Shown here: piece after piece, positions 7,369-14,852 of the stretch
Layout: each line of letters begins with the position of its first letter
How positions within the stretch are numbered: the first letter of the stretch is position 1
From: Clostridium gallinarum
GTDB lineage: Bacteria; Bacillota; Clostridia; Clostridiales; Clostridiaceae
Reading direction: 5' to 3'
Assembly (NCBI RefSeq): GCF_014836325.1
Contig: NZ_JACSQZ010000027.1
Coordinates: 1 to 41,109, forward strand
Length of the DNA: 41,109 nucleotides
Made by a program: the position numbers and the translations under genes
Notes under the pieces: model-generated
What the model was told of the DNA's origin: nothing
Seen by the model: the letters and a program-made list of their open reading frames with translations, nothing else
Database searches by the model: none

Positions 7369-8547
7369 CTATGCAAACATATTATTTATCTTATCATATT
7401 CTTTTAAATTTTTAGCTTTATTTACTTCTGCATAAATCCCCATAGTAACAGAAATATCAGTATGACCAACCCAATCCATAATAGTTTTTAAATTAATATC
7501 ATTACTTATACAGTTAGTAATAAATATATGTCTTAAACTATGGAAATGTATATCAGTTTCTATTTCAGCATTCTTAAGAGCTGCTTTTAAACGTCTATTG
7601 GGTTGCTTATTATCTAAGTAGTCACCAGTTTCCTTACAGAAGATTAATTTATTATCAAAATATAATTCTCCAAGTTTAAGTTTATTTTCTTTATTTTTCT
7701 TAATAAGAGCCTTAAGTATAGGACTAAGTAAAGATGGGAAAGGAACTTCTCTTATACTTTTTTTAGTCTTAGGAATAGTAACTCTATTTTCATAGATCTT
7801 CTTACCTTCTTTAGTACGTTCTCCAGTCCATACATATTTAACAGATTTATTTATTTTTATAACTCTATTATCAAAGTCTATATCATTCTCCTGTAGAGCC
7901 ATAGCTTCACCTAGACGAAGTCCACACATTAAACCAAGTAAGATTATTCCCTCAAGCTTATCTCCTTGTAGAGCTTTAATTAAAGCCTTCTGTTCATCTT
8001 CTGAAATATAGTTTTCTTTTTCTTCTATAACATCGTGATTTTTAGGGTAAACAATGCCCTTAGTAGGATTATTTTTAACCTTATTTATAGTAATAGCATA
8101 ATCAAAGCATTTACCTATAGCACGATTAAGATTTTTAATTTGTGATAAAGTATGTTTTTCTAATAATTTATTAGTTATCTTTTGAAGATATAGAGTATCT
8201 ACATCAACTAATTTAACATCATTTAAGCCTTTATTTGGCTTTATATATAATCTATATATACCCTCAATTCTTTCAAAGGTAGAAGGCTTTAATTCTTGTT
8301 TTTTAATATTCCATATCCAATCATAAAAGAAGTTTCCTAGGGTAGAATTATCACTATTTATAGTATGATTTTCTTGGTACTCTTTTAATTTAGCTTTAGC
8401 TTCTTTTTGAGTTTTACCATATATGACTTTTCTTTTAGGTTTCCCTGTTAAAGAATCATATCCTTCAAAAATGGAAATACGCCAGTATTTAATACCATTT
8501 CTAGTTACCCATCCAGCAGAGCCTTCTCCATTAGATCTTTTAGCCAT
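7369..8547 (-). CDS. int: Tyrosine integrase of the element
   Basis: 392 residues from the ATG at 8547, preceded by aaaggagatgtata; upstream in-frame ATGs overlap or precede this ribosome site. Domains: N-terminal AP2-like arm-binding domain (GWVTRNGIKYWRI through GKTQKEAKAKL, about 10-58), core-binding SAM-like domain (about 65-165), catalytic domain (about 175-390). Catalytic residues: Arg211 (CGLRLGEA), Lys near 262 (PKTKKS), His336 and Arg339 (HSLRH), His362 (GHTD) and nucleophile Tyr372 (GIYAE). It resembles integrases of Gram-positive phages and Tn916-type elements. It sits next to attL and is transcribed toward it. Confidence 0.96.
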   Translation of the reverse strand: MAKRSNGEGSAGWVTRNGIKYWRISIFEGYDSLTGKPKRKVIYGKTQKEAKAKLKEYQENHTINSDNSTLGNFFYDWIWNIKKQELKPSTFERIEGIYRLYIKPNKGLNDVKLVDVDTLYLQKITNKLLEKHTLSQIKNLNRAIGKCFDYAITINKVKNNPTKGIVYPKNHDVIEEKENYISEDEQKALIKALQGDKLEGIILLGLMCGLRLGEAMALQENDIDFDNRVIKINKSVKYVWTGERTKEGKKIYENRVTIPKTKKSIREVPFPSLLSPILKALIKKNKENKLKLGELYFDNKLIFCKETGDYLDNKQPNRRLKAALKNAEIETDIHFHSLRHIFITNCISNDINLKTIMDWVGHTDISVTMGIYAEVNKAKNLKEYDKINNMFA

Positions 8548-8607
8548 TATATACATCTCCTTTCTTATATTTATTATTAGTAAAGATTTAGTACTAAACA
8601 TTTTAAT

Positions 8608-8815
8608 GTAGTTACCATTAAATTTTATAAAGTAACTACTTATGATTTATATTAGAAATAAACAAAATTTGCATTATTCAATTTCTTAAATGTAGTTATC
8701 ATAAAAATAAACATAGTAACTATAAACCACCTAAATTTTAAGGTGGTTAGTTATATTGATAAGTGAAAATTCCCCTTTTCAATGTAGTTACCTTTAATTT
8801 TTATATAGTATTACT
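8608..8815. repeat. Three 32-bp dyads between int and repressor
   Basis: GTAGTTAC-N16-GTAACTAC at 8608-8639 is perfect. GTAGTTAT-N16-GTAACTAT at 8692-8723 has the same span with one mismatched pair. At 8784-8815 the left arm GTAGTTAC is intact but the right arm is decayed (GTATTACT). The first lies just upstream of int. They could be operators for int or sites for the repressor or excisionase. Confidence 0.7.
8725..8747. terminator. Possible weak terminator between repressor and int
   Basis: Stem AACCACCT / AGGTGGTT with an 8-base AT loop. On the minus strand only a short T-run (TTTATAG) follows, so termination is uncertain; it may instead be part of the regulatory dyad region. Confidence 0.4.
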
Positions 8816-9500
8816 ATTCTTTGTTAGTGTTTTTATTAGATATTTCCATTACCTTATGTTCTAATAATGGATCTATTACTTGAGTTAAAAAATCACATAT
8901 TTCTAGTTTATCTTTAATTGTTAAAGTTATATTTCTATCATCTGCAAATCTTTGTATATAAGAATTAAGTATAAGTTTCTTATCTAGTCTACATTCAGTT
9001 GATTGATAAACTCCATTATTTAAAATTTTATTAAGTGATTCGGCAAGAGTACCAGTACCATTAAACAATTCACTTATTTGCTCATAGCAAAATGGTGGAT
9101 CAGGCTTAAATAAATCATTTAATCTTACGGCGAAATCTATTCTTGGATTAGGAATAGTACCAGCTTCTAAACCTTTAAGATCTTCTAATTTAATACCTAT
9201 TAACTCGCTAAGGGTTTCTTGAGATAAATTTAGTTTTTCACGATATTTTTTTATATCTCTAAAATCTACATTATTGTTAAGTGTGTATCTAACATCAGAT
9301 TTTATACTACTGGTTAATTCGGTTAAAGGAATTCCAAGAGTTTTTGCAATTTTAAATTGTATCTCTAATGATGGATTAGCCTTTTCTCCACTCTCTAATT
9401 TAGTAATATAAGATGGTGAAACACCGATAGCTCTTGCTAGTTCGCTTTTTGTCATACTGCACTTTTCTCTATATAGTTTAATTCTTTCATTTAATTCCAT
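8814..9500 (-). CDS. Phage-type repressor with two helix-turn-helix segments
   Basis: 228 residues from the ATG at 9500, preceded by ggaggttaatttt; the in-frame ATG five codons upstream overlaps that ribosome site. Residues 1-60 form an Xre/cI-like HTH (ELARAIGVSPSYITKLESGEKANP), and a second HTH-like segment follows (SQETLSELIGIKLEDLKGLEAG, about 90-115). The C-terminal part has no peptidase motif that I recognise, so it does not look like a LexA-type self-cleaving repressor. It is divergent from the Xre gene across three operator-like dyads and is likely the lysogeny regulator of the element. Confidence 0.88.
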   Translation of the reverse strand: MELNERIKLYREKCSMTKSELARAIGVSPSYITKLESGEKANPSLEIQFKIAKTLGIPLTELTSSIKSDVRYTLNNNVDFRDIKKYREKLNLSQETLSELIGIKLEDLKGLEAGTIPNPRIDFAVRLNDLFKPDPPFCYEQISELFNGTGTLAESLNKILNNGVYQSTECRLDKKLILNSYIQRFADDRNITLTIKDKLEICDFLTQVIDPLLEHKVMEISNKNTNKE

Positions 9501-9521
9501 AAAATTAACCTCCATAAACTA

Positions 9522-9623
9522 ATTATAAATTATTTTTGACTAAAGTCAAAGAAAAATTTAAAAAAAGTGTTGACTTTTTGACTATAGACAAATAAAATTG
9601 TATTATAAATTGACTTGAGTCAA
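9522..9623. promoter_or_regulatory. Divergent promoter/operator switch
   Basis: Three copies of TTGACTNNAGTCAA: 9536-9549 (perfect arms), 9578-9591 (one mismatch) and 9610-9623 (perfect arms). Rightward promoter: TTGACT 9578-9583, 17 bases, TATTAT 9601-9606; a second option is TTGACT 9570-9575 with TAAAAT 9593-9598. Leftward promoter: TTGACT 9549-9544 and TATAAT 9527-9522, 16 bases apart. The operators overlap the -35 boxes of both directions, as in a cI/cro switch. Confidence 0.85.
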
Positions 9624-9636
9624 AAGGAGGGTTTTT

Positions 9637-9831
9637 ATGAATGTTAAATTAGCAAGGATTAAAGCTGGTTTAACTCAAAAAGAGTTAGCAGCTTTAATTG
9701 GTTTATCAAATGTGACTATAGTTAAAATTGAAAAGGGCAATTATGATAGCCTTACAAGAGCTACAATGATTAAAATTGCAAAAGCACTTAATAGTGATGT
9801 ACAAACATTATTTTTCAGTGAGGAAGAATAA
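9637..9831 (+). CDS. Xre-family regulator (Cro-like)
   Basis: 64 residues, essentially one HTH domain: KAGLTQKELAALIGLSNVTIVKIEKGNYDSL. Short single-domain Xre proteins opposite a longer repressor usually act as Cro-like or antirepressing regulators. The ribosome site aaaggagggttttt is strong, and the third operator (9610-9623) lies within its leader, so repressor binding should block it. Confidence 0.9.
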   Translation: MNVKLARIKAGLTQKELAALIGLSNVTIVKIEKGNYDSLTRATMIKIAKALNSDVQTLFFSEEE

Positions 9832-9874
9832 GAAAGTGAAGGTATTCACTATCAAAACATATCTAAAATATCTT

Positions 9875-9892
9875 ATACCCACTTGTGGGTAT
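9875..9892. promoter_or_regulatory. 18-bp palindrome upstream of the early operon
   Basis: ATACCCAC TT GTGGGTAT, perfect 8-bp arms, GC-rich against its surroundings. It lies in the 200-base gap between the Xre gene and the excisionase-like gene, so an operator is likely. No T-run follows, so it is not a terminator. Confidence 0.55.
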
Positions 9893-10028
9893 GACATAAG
9901 TAAAGTGAAACACTTTATATATTATTTCTGCTTATAAAATTAAGCCTAGAAATAGATTTAAGTAATAAAAGGTATATTTATCCCTAATAAAATCAAAACG
10001 CTATAAGGAGCTTATGGAGGGATATAGA

Positions 10029-10280
10029 ATGGAAGAATTAGAAAATAGACCAAGGACAATGGAAGAGTATAGAGAGAAGTATCAGGATTATAGAAGAACA
10101 ATAGAAAAGAAAACTTGTAAAATTCAAGACCTTGCAGAAATGTTAGATATATCTATGGATAAAGCAAGAAGAATTGCAAGGATTGAAACATTCCCAAAGG
10201 TGAAAATAGGAAGAGACACAAGGATTATATTAAGTAAATTAGATGAATGGTTAGAAGAGCATATTGGAGAAGTATTATAG
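10029..10280 (+). CDS. Excisionase-like small HTH protein
   Basis: 83 residues from the ATG at 10029, with ggagggatataga upstream; an ATG 15 bases earlier has a poorly spaced site. The C-terminal half reads KIQDLAEMLDISMDKARRIARIETFPKVKIGRDTRIILSKLDEWLEEH, the MerR/excisionase (HTH_17) pattern of a winged helix. The N-terminal 30 residues are Glu/Arg-rich helix. It probably bends att DNA to steer integrase toward excision, or acts as an early regulator; the sequence alone does not separate these. Confidence 0.75.
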   Translation: MEELENRPRTMEEYREKYQDYRRTIEKKTCKIQDLAEMLDISMDKARRIARIETFPKVKIGRDTRIILSKLDEWLEEHIGEVL

Positions 10281-10291
10281 GAGGCGTAATT

Positions 10292-10393
10292 ATGGATATA
10301 AAGATATTTAGAGCATATGTGGAGTTATGCAGAGCATGGAATAAAGAAATTTCATGGCAAGGATTGAACAATTTTAGAATGGCTTTTAAATAA
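10292..10393 (+). CDS. 33-residue ORF, unknown
   Basis: MDIKIFRAYVELCRAWNKEI then SWQGLNNFRMAFK. A good ribosome site (aggaggcgtaatt) starts right at the stop of the previous gene, and the reading frame fills the gap to the initiator gene. Function unknown. Confidence 0.55.
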   Translation: MDIKIFRAYVELCRAWNKEISWQGLNNFRMAFK

Positions 10394-10407
10394 AAGTAGG
10401 TGAGAAA

Positions 10408-11175
10408 TTGCATATAGTTGAACGTGAAATAAGAAAAAAATATAGATATTCAAATTTGAGTTATGTATTTGATGTTTATATGGAATGTGAATATAGAGCT
10501 AACCTTACTCAAGAAGAATATGAGGGATTACAACCAGGAGAATTTAGGTTTGATTATGAGAGTTGGGAAAGAAGATTAGGAATCTCTAAAAAACAATTAG
10601 TAAGAGCTATAAAAGAATTAACTGTTAATAATGCAGTAATAGTACAAACTTTTAAAGGCAGAAAGGGGATTTCTAGTAAGTATTTTTTAACAAGATTTAA
10701 GGAACAGAAAAAAGAACAGAATGAGGAACTTAAAGGGAACTCAAAGGGAACAGAAACAAACCTTGAAAATACAGGGTTTGAAGATGATGGAGGAACAGAA
10801 AAGGGAACTCAAAAGGAACAGAATGAGGAACAGAAAAAGGTCCACTCATCTAGATATAATAATCTAGATATAATATCTAATAAAGAAAAAGGTACAAGCA
10901 TAGATAAAATTATAAATGCTTATACTGGAAATTTAGAGTTAAGAAATACATTAAAAGAGTTTTTAAAAATGAGAAAGTCTATAAAGAAACCTATGACAGA
11001 TCAAGCTATGAAATTATTAATTAATAAATTGGATAAGTTAGGATCTAATGATAATGAAAAGATAGAAATATTAAATCAAAGTATATTTAATTCATGGCAA
11101 GGAATATTTGAGTTAAAGAATAAGGTTGTAGAAAATAATAAAACTATAGATATTTCATCATATATAACTAAGTAA
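10408..11175 (+). CDS. Replication initiator-like protein (winged-helix, DnaD-type)
   Basis: 255 residues with a TTG start after aggtgagaaa. Residues about 1-100 look like a winged helix (FDYESWERRLGISKKQLVRA, then ELTVNNAVIVQTFKGRKG). About 105-165 is a Glu/Lys/Asn/Gly linker, and the C-terminal part (IDKIINAYTGNLELRNTLKE to SWQGIFEL) matches the DnaD-like region of phage replication proteins. It lies 11 bases before a DnaB-like helicase, the usual initiator-helicase pairing. Its linker DNA carries GGAAC repeats in all three frames, which suggests that the element's origin lies inside the gene, as in lambda O. Confidence 0.8.
   Translation: MHIVEREIRKKYRYSNLSYVFDVYMECEYRANLTQEEYEGLQPGEFRFDYESWERRLGISKKQLVRAIKELTVNNAVIVQTFKGRKGISSKYFLTRFKEQKKEQNEELKGNSKGTETNLENTGFEDDGGTEKGTQKEQNEEQKKVHSSRYNNLDIISNKEKGTSIDKIINAYTGNLELRNTLKEFLKMRKSIKKPMTDQAMKLLINKLDKLGSNDNEKIEILNQSIFNSWQGIFELKNKVVENNKTIDISSYITK
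10701..10831. repeat. Iteron-like GGAAC repeats (candidate origin)
   Basis: GGAAC starts at 10701, 10725, 10736, 10747, 10792, 10804, 10815 and 10827, and AGAAC at 10713. Within the clusters the spacing is 11-12 bases, about one helical turn. The copies are read as KEQ, GN and GT codon sets, that is in all three frames, so protein repetition does not explain them. Flanking AAA/AAGG bases are shared. Confidence 0.7.
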
Positions 11176-11186
11176 GGAGTGAGAGA

Positions 11187-12551
11187 ATGGAATATGAAAA
11201 GCTTCATAGTTTAGAAGTAGAGAAGAATATTTTAGGGGCTATGATTATAGATAATAATAGTTGTATTCAAGTTATTGAGGAAAAAGTAAGAGAAGAAGAT
11301 TTTTATTACACTTACAATAAAATTTTATTTAGAACAATAAAAAGTATATTCAAAGATAATACAACTATGGATTTACTATTACTAATTGAGGAGTTAAAGG
11401 ATAAGGATCTATTAGATAAGGTTAATGGAATATCGTATGTAACAGATGTATCTTCATCAGTAATAACAACTGCTAATTTAACAAGTTATATAGAAATACT
11501 AAGAGAATATAGTCAAAAAAGAAAGTTGCTAGCATTATCTAATCATATAAGAGCTAATATAGGAAAGGGATTGGAAGAGCTACAACAAGAAGTTACAGGA
11601 TTAATAGCAGAAACCATAGAAGGTGATAATAATACAGAAACATCAGAAAGGCAAGAAGAAGAGTATTTATATATACTTGAAAAAAGAATGAAGGGAGAAA
11701 TAAGACCAACAAAGACAGGTTTAACAGGATTAGATAGTAAAATAAGTGGATTTAATGCAGGTGATTTAGTAACTATATTTGCATTTAGTGGAGTTGGGAA
11801 GACTGCATTAGCAGCACAGATAGCGTTAAATAATATAAGGAATAATAATAAGGTTTTATTCTTTAGTTTAGAAATGCCAAAAGAGCAAGTAAGGGATAGA
11901 TTAATATCAAATTTAACAGGAGTGCCATTTAAAAATATAAGAAGTGGTCAATTGAATGATAATGAGCTAGATAAGGTAATAGAGGCTAATACGTATTTAT
12001 CGTCAAATAATAGGTTGTTAATAAGTGTTGAAGATGAATTGCTAAATATAACAAGTAAAATACAAGTAGAAATAATGAAAAATGATATAGATATTATATT
12101 TATAGATTATATAAATCTTATCAATATTACTGGTAATAACAAAGAGGAGCATTATAAAGTTGCAGAATGTACTAGACTATTAAAGAAGTTAGCAATAAAG
12201 GTTAATAAGCCTATTGTAATATTGGCACAAGGAAAGCAAGAATGTGCTAGTAAAATAACTAATAAGAATCTTAATATATGGGAAAAGGTTGCAGTAAATG
12301 ATATAGCAGGAGGAGCTAGTATATACAGAGATAGTGATATAGTAATAGGAATGTATAGGAATATAGAGCTAGATAATAAAGTAGTTAGAGATATATTGGC
12401 AAATCAAAGCAAAATAGATTACAGTTCAACAGATCCAGATGTTAATCCAGAGTGTATGAATTTATTAATAAAGAAAAGTAGAGCAAGTGGAAAAGATATT
12501 ATTGCAGTTAAATGGAAAGCTCAAAATTATAGAATTAGTAATTGGTATTAA
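11187..12551 (+). CDS. DnaB-like replicative helicase of the element
   Basis: 454 residues, normal for DnaB. N-terminal domain (LHSLEVEKNILGAMIIDN, about 5-105), linker, then a RecA-like domain starting at TGLTGLDSKISGFNAGDL. Walker A is FSGVGKTAL near 200-208, Walker B DIIFIDYINLI near 300, and later LAQGKQE and the Arg-containing C-terminal region KKSRASGKD. It should unwind the element's DNA during replication; its own helicase removes dependence on a host loader. The ribosome site aaggagtgagaga is good, 11 bases after the initiator stop. Confidence 0.95.
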   Translation: MEYEKLHSLEVEKNILGAMIIDNNSCIQVIEEKVREEDFYYTYNKILFRTIKSIFKDNTTMDLLLLIEELKDKDLLDKVNGISYVTDVSSSVITTANLTSYIEILREYSQKRKLLALSNHIRANIGKGLEELQQEVTGLIAETIEGDNNTETSERQEEEYLYILEKRMKGEIRPTKTGLTGLDSKISGFNAGDLVTIFAFSGVGKTALAAQIALNNIRNNNKVLFFSLEMPKEQVRDRLISNLTGVPFKNIRSGQLNDNELDKVIEANTYLSSNNRLLISVEDELLNITSKIQVEIMKNDIDIIFIDYINLINITGNNKEEHYKVAECTRLLKKLAIKVNKPIVILAQGKQECASKITNKNLNIWEKVAVNDIAGGASIYRDSDIVIGMYRNIELDNKVVRDILANQSKIDYSSTDPDVNPECMNLLIKKSRASGKDIIAVKWKAQNYRISNWY

Positions 12552-12555
12552 AGGA

Positions 12556-12717
12556 GTGATATTTATAGATAAAACAGAAGAATTAATGTGTAGAGCATTA
12601 ATAATAGGCGAGAAATATGGACAAGCTGATAAACCTACGAAAATTGAAGTAGGAAAGCTTATGACCAGTAAAAGAAGGATTAAAAGAAAGAGATATAAAA
12701 AGAAAAAATGCTTATAG
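12556..12717 (+). CDS. Small basic ORF, start uncertain
   Basis: The frame VIFIDKTEELMCRALIIGEK, ending KRKRYKKKKCL, directly follows the helicase stop with an aaaggag site. That site overlaps the GTG at 12556, and the first ATG (12586, giving 43 residues) has a poor site, so the start is unclear; a non-standard ATA/ATT start is possible. The very basic tail suggests nucleic acid binding. Its stop lies in the first of two hairpins (12710-12738). Confidence 0.45.
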   Translation: MIFIDKTEELMCRALIIGEKYGQADKPTKIEVGKLMTSKRRIKRKRYKKKKCL

Positions 12718-12798
12718 ATACTACCAATACCTATAAGCAAGGAGCTATCCATAGGATAACACTTTCGTTTAGCAACTTAAGTGTATCCTATAAGCTCC
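12710..12798. other. Tandem hairpins with alternative pairing
   Basis: Hairpin 1: GCTTATAG (12710-12717) with CTATAAGC (12731-12738). Hairpin 2: ATAGGATAACACTT (12751-12764) with AAGTGTATCCTAT (12779-12791), capped outside by GGAGCT (12741-12746) / AGCTCC (12793-12798). A second CTATAAGC at 12788-12795 could pair with 12710-12717 instead and would break hairpin 2. No T-run follows, so it is not a plain terminator; a cis-acting RNA or single-strand replication/packaging site is possible. Confidence 0.6.
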
Positions 12799-12835
12799 TA
12801 AAAAATCAATAGTAAATTAAAGGAGAATGTAAGAT

Positions 12836-13072
12836 ATGATTAAAATTTCAGAAGAAAGAAAAAATCAAATAACCAATACAAGGATATTTAAATATAAGGG
12901 GGTAGTTCATATAGTAACAGAGATGAAAGAAGATATAAAGGGCTTTACTGGCTGCTATCAAAAGAAATACGGGGTTAAGTGTTGTCTTATAAATTCTAAT
13001 TTAGATCCAAGAGAAAAGAGAAGAACACTACATAGTTTAATTAAGGAAAAGCATTTAACTAGGGGGTTTTAA
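12836..13072 (+). CDS. 78-residue phage-like protein, unknown
   Basis: MIKISEERKNQITNTRIFKY, later GFTGCYQKKYGVKCCLINSN and DPREKRRTLHSLIKEKHL. Good site aaaggagaatgtaag. Basic, with three Cys, two adjacent (KCC). No domain recognised. First of four closely packed small ORFs before the 370-residue gene. Confidence 0.65.
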   Translation: MIKISEERKNQITNTRIFKYKGVVHIVTEMKEDIKGFTGCYQKKYGVKCCLINSNLDPREKRRTLHSLIKEKHLTRGF

Positions 13073-13073
13073 T

Positions 13074-13226
13074 ATGGAAAATAGAAAAGTATTAGAAGAG
13101 CAAGGGAAATTACTTGCTGAGATAGATAACCTAGTTATAAATAGAAAAGTTAATAATATAAAAAGAGAATTGATATTGTTACTTGATGAAGCAAGAGAAC
13201 ATTTAAATAGAAAAGTGAGTAATTAA
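13074..13226 (+). CDS. 50-residue ORF, probably coiled coil
   Basis: MENRKVLEEQGKLLAEIDNL, continuing VINRKVNNIKRELILLLDEA and REHLNRKVSN. Leu/Ile heptad-like spacing suggests a short coiled coil. It starts one base after the preceding stop, with agggggtttt as a usable ribosome site. Confidence 0.6.
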   Translation: MENRKVLEEQGKLLAEIDNLVINRKVNNIKRELILLLDEAREHLNRKVSN

Positions 13227-13227
13227 T

Positions 13228-13332
13228 ATGGATAAGTGCATAGAGTTAGAAATTGATTTTTATAGAAAATTACTCAAACTTTTAAACAATAAAACTAATA
13301 ATAGGAGGAGCTATGGCAAAAATACAAATTAG
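13228..13332 (+). CDS. 34-residue ORF
   Basis: MDKCIELEIDFYRKLLKLLN then NKTNNRRSYGKNTN. It begins one base after the previous stop and overlaps the next ORF by 20 bases. The ribosome site is weak (gtgagtaatta), so expression is uncertain. Confidence 0.35.
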   Translation: MDKCIELEIDFYRKLLKLLNNKTNNRRSYGKNTN

Positions 13333-13456
13333 ATATGAGAATGAAATAGAAAAGCTTAAGATATTAGAGGTTCTATCTAAGGGAATTAAAATAAACAAGA
13401 TAAGTAAGCCTTGTAAGACAGGTAGATATTATAGGGTTTATGTAGATATAGAGTAG
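13313..13456 (+). CDS. 47-residue phage-like protein, unknown
   Basis: MAKIQIRYENEIEKLKILEV followed by LSKGIKINKISKPCKTGRYY and RVYVDIE. The strong site ataggaggagct decides the start. The pattern of a short strand-helix-strand with a basic KTGRYYRVYVDIE end recurs in small phage proteins, but no function is known to me. Confidence 0.65.
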   Translation: MAKIQIRYENEIEKLKILEVLSKGIKINKISKPCKTGRYYRVYVDIE

Positions 13457-13807
13457 TGGCAATAATGCAGTAACACTACAAAGAAGGTGAAATATGTTTT
13501 GTTCAGTAAAAAAGGATAAGAAGAATAATAAATATAAGTTCTATTTATGCGATAGATATAGGGATAAAGCAACTGGAAAAGTAAAAAGTAGTGATAAATA
13601 TATAATGACACTACCAAAAGAAAGTATATTAAGTATATCTATTGATAAGATTAAATTTGATATAGAGAATGTATTAATAAACAAAGGTATAAGTCTTGAA
13701 AATATAGATTTGATTTTAGAGAAGTTAATAAGCATTAAAAAAGTAGTGGCAGAAGAATATAACACTACAGATAAATTTGATATAGTGGTACAAGATAATG
13801 ACACTAC
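13453..13807. repeat. Four GTAGTG-N14/15-CACTAC dyads
   Basis: Copies: 13453-13479 (27 bp, upstream of the 370-residue gene), 13588-13614 (27 bp), 13743-13768 (26 bp) and 13782-13807 (26 bp, left arm ATAGTG). The first is outside that gene and the second is read in another codon phase than the last two, so they are DNA sites rather than a protein repeat. A weaker relative (ATAGTG 13845, CACCAC 13874) follows. Confidence 0.65.
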
Positions 13808-14606
13808 AACTGTAAATGAAAATATAGAAATAGTACAAGCTGAAATAGTGGAAGAGTGTACCCCTACATATGACACCACAATTATGTTTGATGTTCAGCA
13901 AATGCATAGAAGAAATATAGATACTACTATGAGATTTAATTCTATGTCAAAAGCCTTTGGAGGTAGAACTAAAGAAAGGTTTGAGATAGAAGATGAAGAG
14001 TTGAAGAAGATACAAGAGCAAGGGGGAAATATTAGAAATAAAATAGATGATATATTCAAAGAGGATTTATATATTAATGAACAGAATGAGGTATTAAAGG
14101 CTCTAGGAAGTGAAATAAGGTTAGTACAGGATATTTACATAAGTTGTTATGATAAGTTCCCAAGTAGTGAAATATGGCTTATTGGAGGGGGATATATTAG
14201 GCGTATTTATGGAAAGCTTGATTTTGTACTACCAGGACATGGAGAGAAAGTATTTGAAGGTTGGGAAGAGCTTAAAGAATACTATAATTTAGATGAAACT
14301 AAAGCTTATTTTAACCATGAAGAATATTTTGAAGAGATAGACCTGTACAGAGAAAGTAATTTAGATATAGATAAGTCAGATATAACAGGCTCGTTAGTAA
14401 GAATGATACTAAGTGGTAATTATGAAATAGAATATTCAATGTCAGATTGGATTGATATTAAGGTCGAAGGTGATACGATAGGATTAAGCATAGAGCATTT
14501 TATAGATTGGATTAATAATAAGCCTACTAAAGATTATAAGGTTAATATTGATAGTTTAATAGAGTATAGAAAGCAGTTGTATAAATTTAAGAATGTGGAG
14601 CTTTGA
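13494..14606 (+). CDS. 370-residue element protein, unknown
   Basis: I do not recognise this family. The N-terminus (MFCSVKKDKKNNKYKFYLCD, RYRDKATGKVKSSDK) looks like the short beta DNA-contact start seen in some transposase or integrase-like proteins. About 80-145 is a low-complexity Asp/Thr stretch with repeated DTT. The C-terminal half is better structured (SEIWLIGGGYIRRIYGKLDF, then LDETKAYFNHEEYFEEIDLY, SMSDWIDIKVEGDTIGLSIE). The site aaggtgaaat precedes the ATG. Four dyads lie in or just before its 5' third, which would suit autoregulation or a replication/partition role; that is inference. Confidence 0.7.
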   Translation: MFCSVKKDKKNNKYKFYLCDRYRDKATGKVKSSDKYIMTLPKESILSISIDKIKFDIENVLINKGISLENIDLILEKLISIKKVVAEEYNTTDKFDIVVQDNDTTTVNENIEIVQAEIVEECTPTYDTTIMFDVQQMHRRNIDTTMRFNSMSKAFGGRTKERFEIEDEELKKIQEQGGNIRNKIDDIFKEDLYINEQNEVLKALGSEIRLVQDIYISCYDKFPSSEIWLIGGGYIRRIYGKLDFVLPGHGEKVFEGWEELKEYYNLDETKAYFNHEEYFEEIDLYRESNLDIDKSDITGSLVRMILSGNYEIEYSMSDWIDIKVEGDTIGLSIEHFIDWINNKPTKDYKVNIDSLIEYRKQLYKFKNVEL

Positions 14607-14852
14607 TATAGGAGCAACTGGATAACGAATTGTTATTGAGTTAAGAAATGTTAAGCTCATATTAACATCTGAAGTAGCAATATGCGACAGTAGGTTATTA
14701 TGCTAAGAAATGCTAACATCTATATAATTAAGAGAGTGCAAGTTTGCACTCAGTACTAGAATTAATATAAGTTTTATGATAAAATAAATATAAAGATAAA
14801 CATAAAAAGAACAAGTAAATAAATTAGTACCACATTGAAAAATGTAAGGCAT
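14607..14852. promoter_or_regulatory. Gene-free region with a dyad-overlapped promoter
   Basis: No gene seen. It contains several short dyads, for example ATAACgaattGTTAT (14622-14636) and two related copies of a taagaaatg-ctaacatct motif (14642-14670 and 14704-14720). A perfect dyad GAGTGCAA-GT-TTGCACTC (14734-14751) has a right arm that doubles as a -35 (TTGCAC 14744-14749) with TATAAG at 14766-14771, 16 bases on. This looks like the controlled promoter of the tape measure module. Confidence 0.5.
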
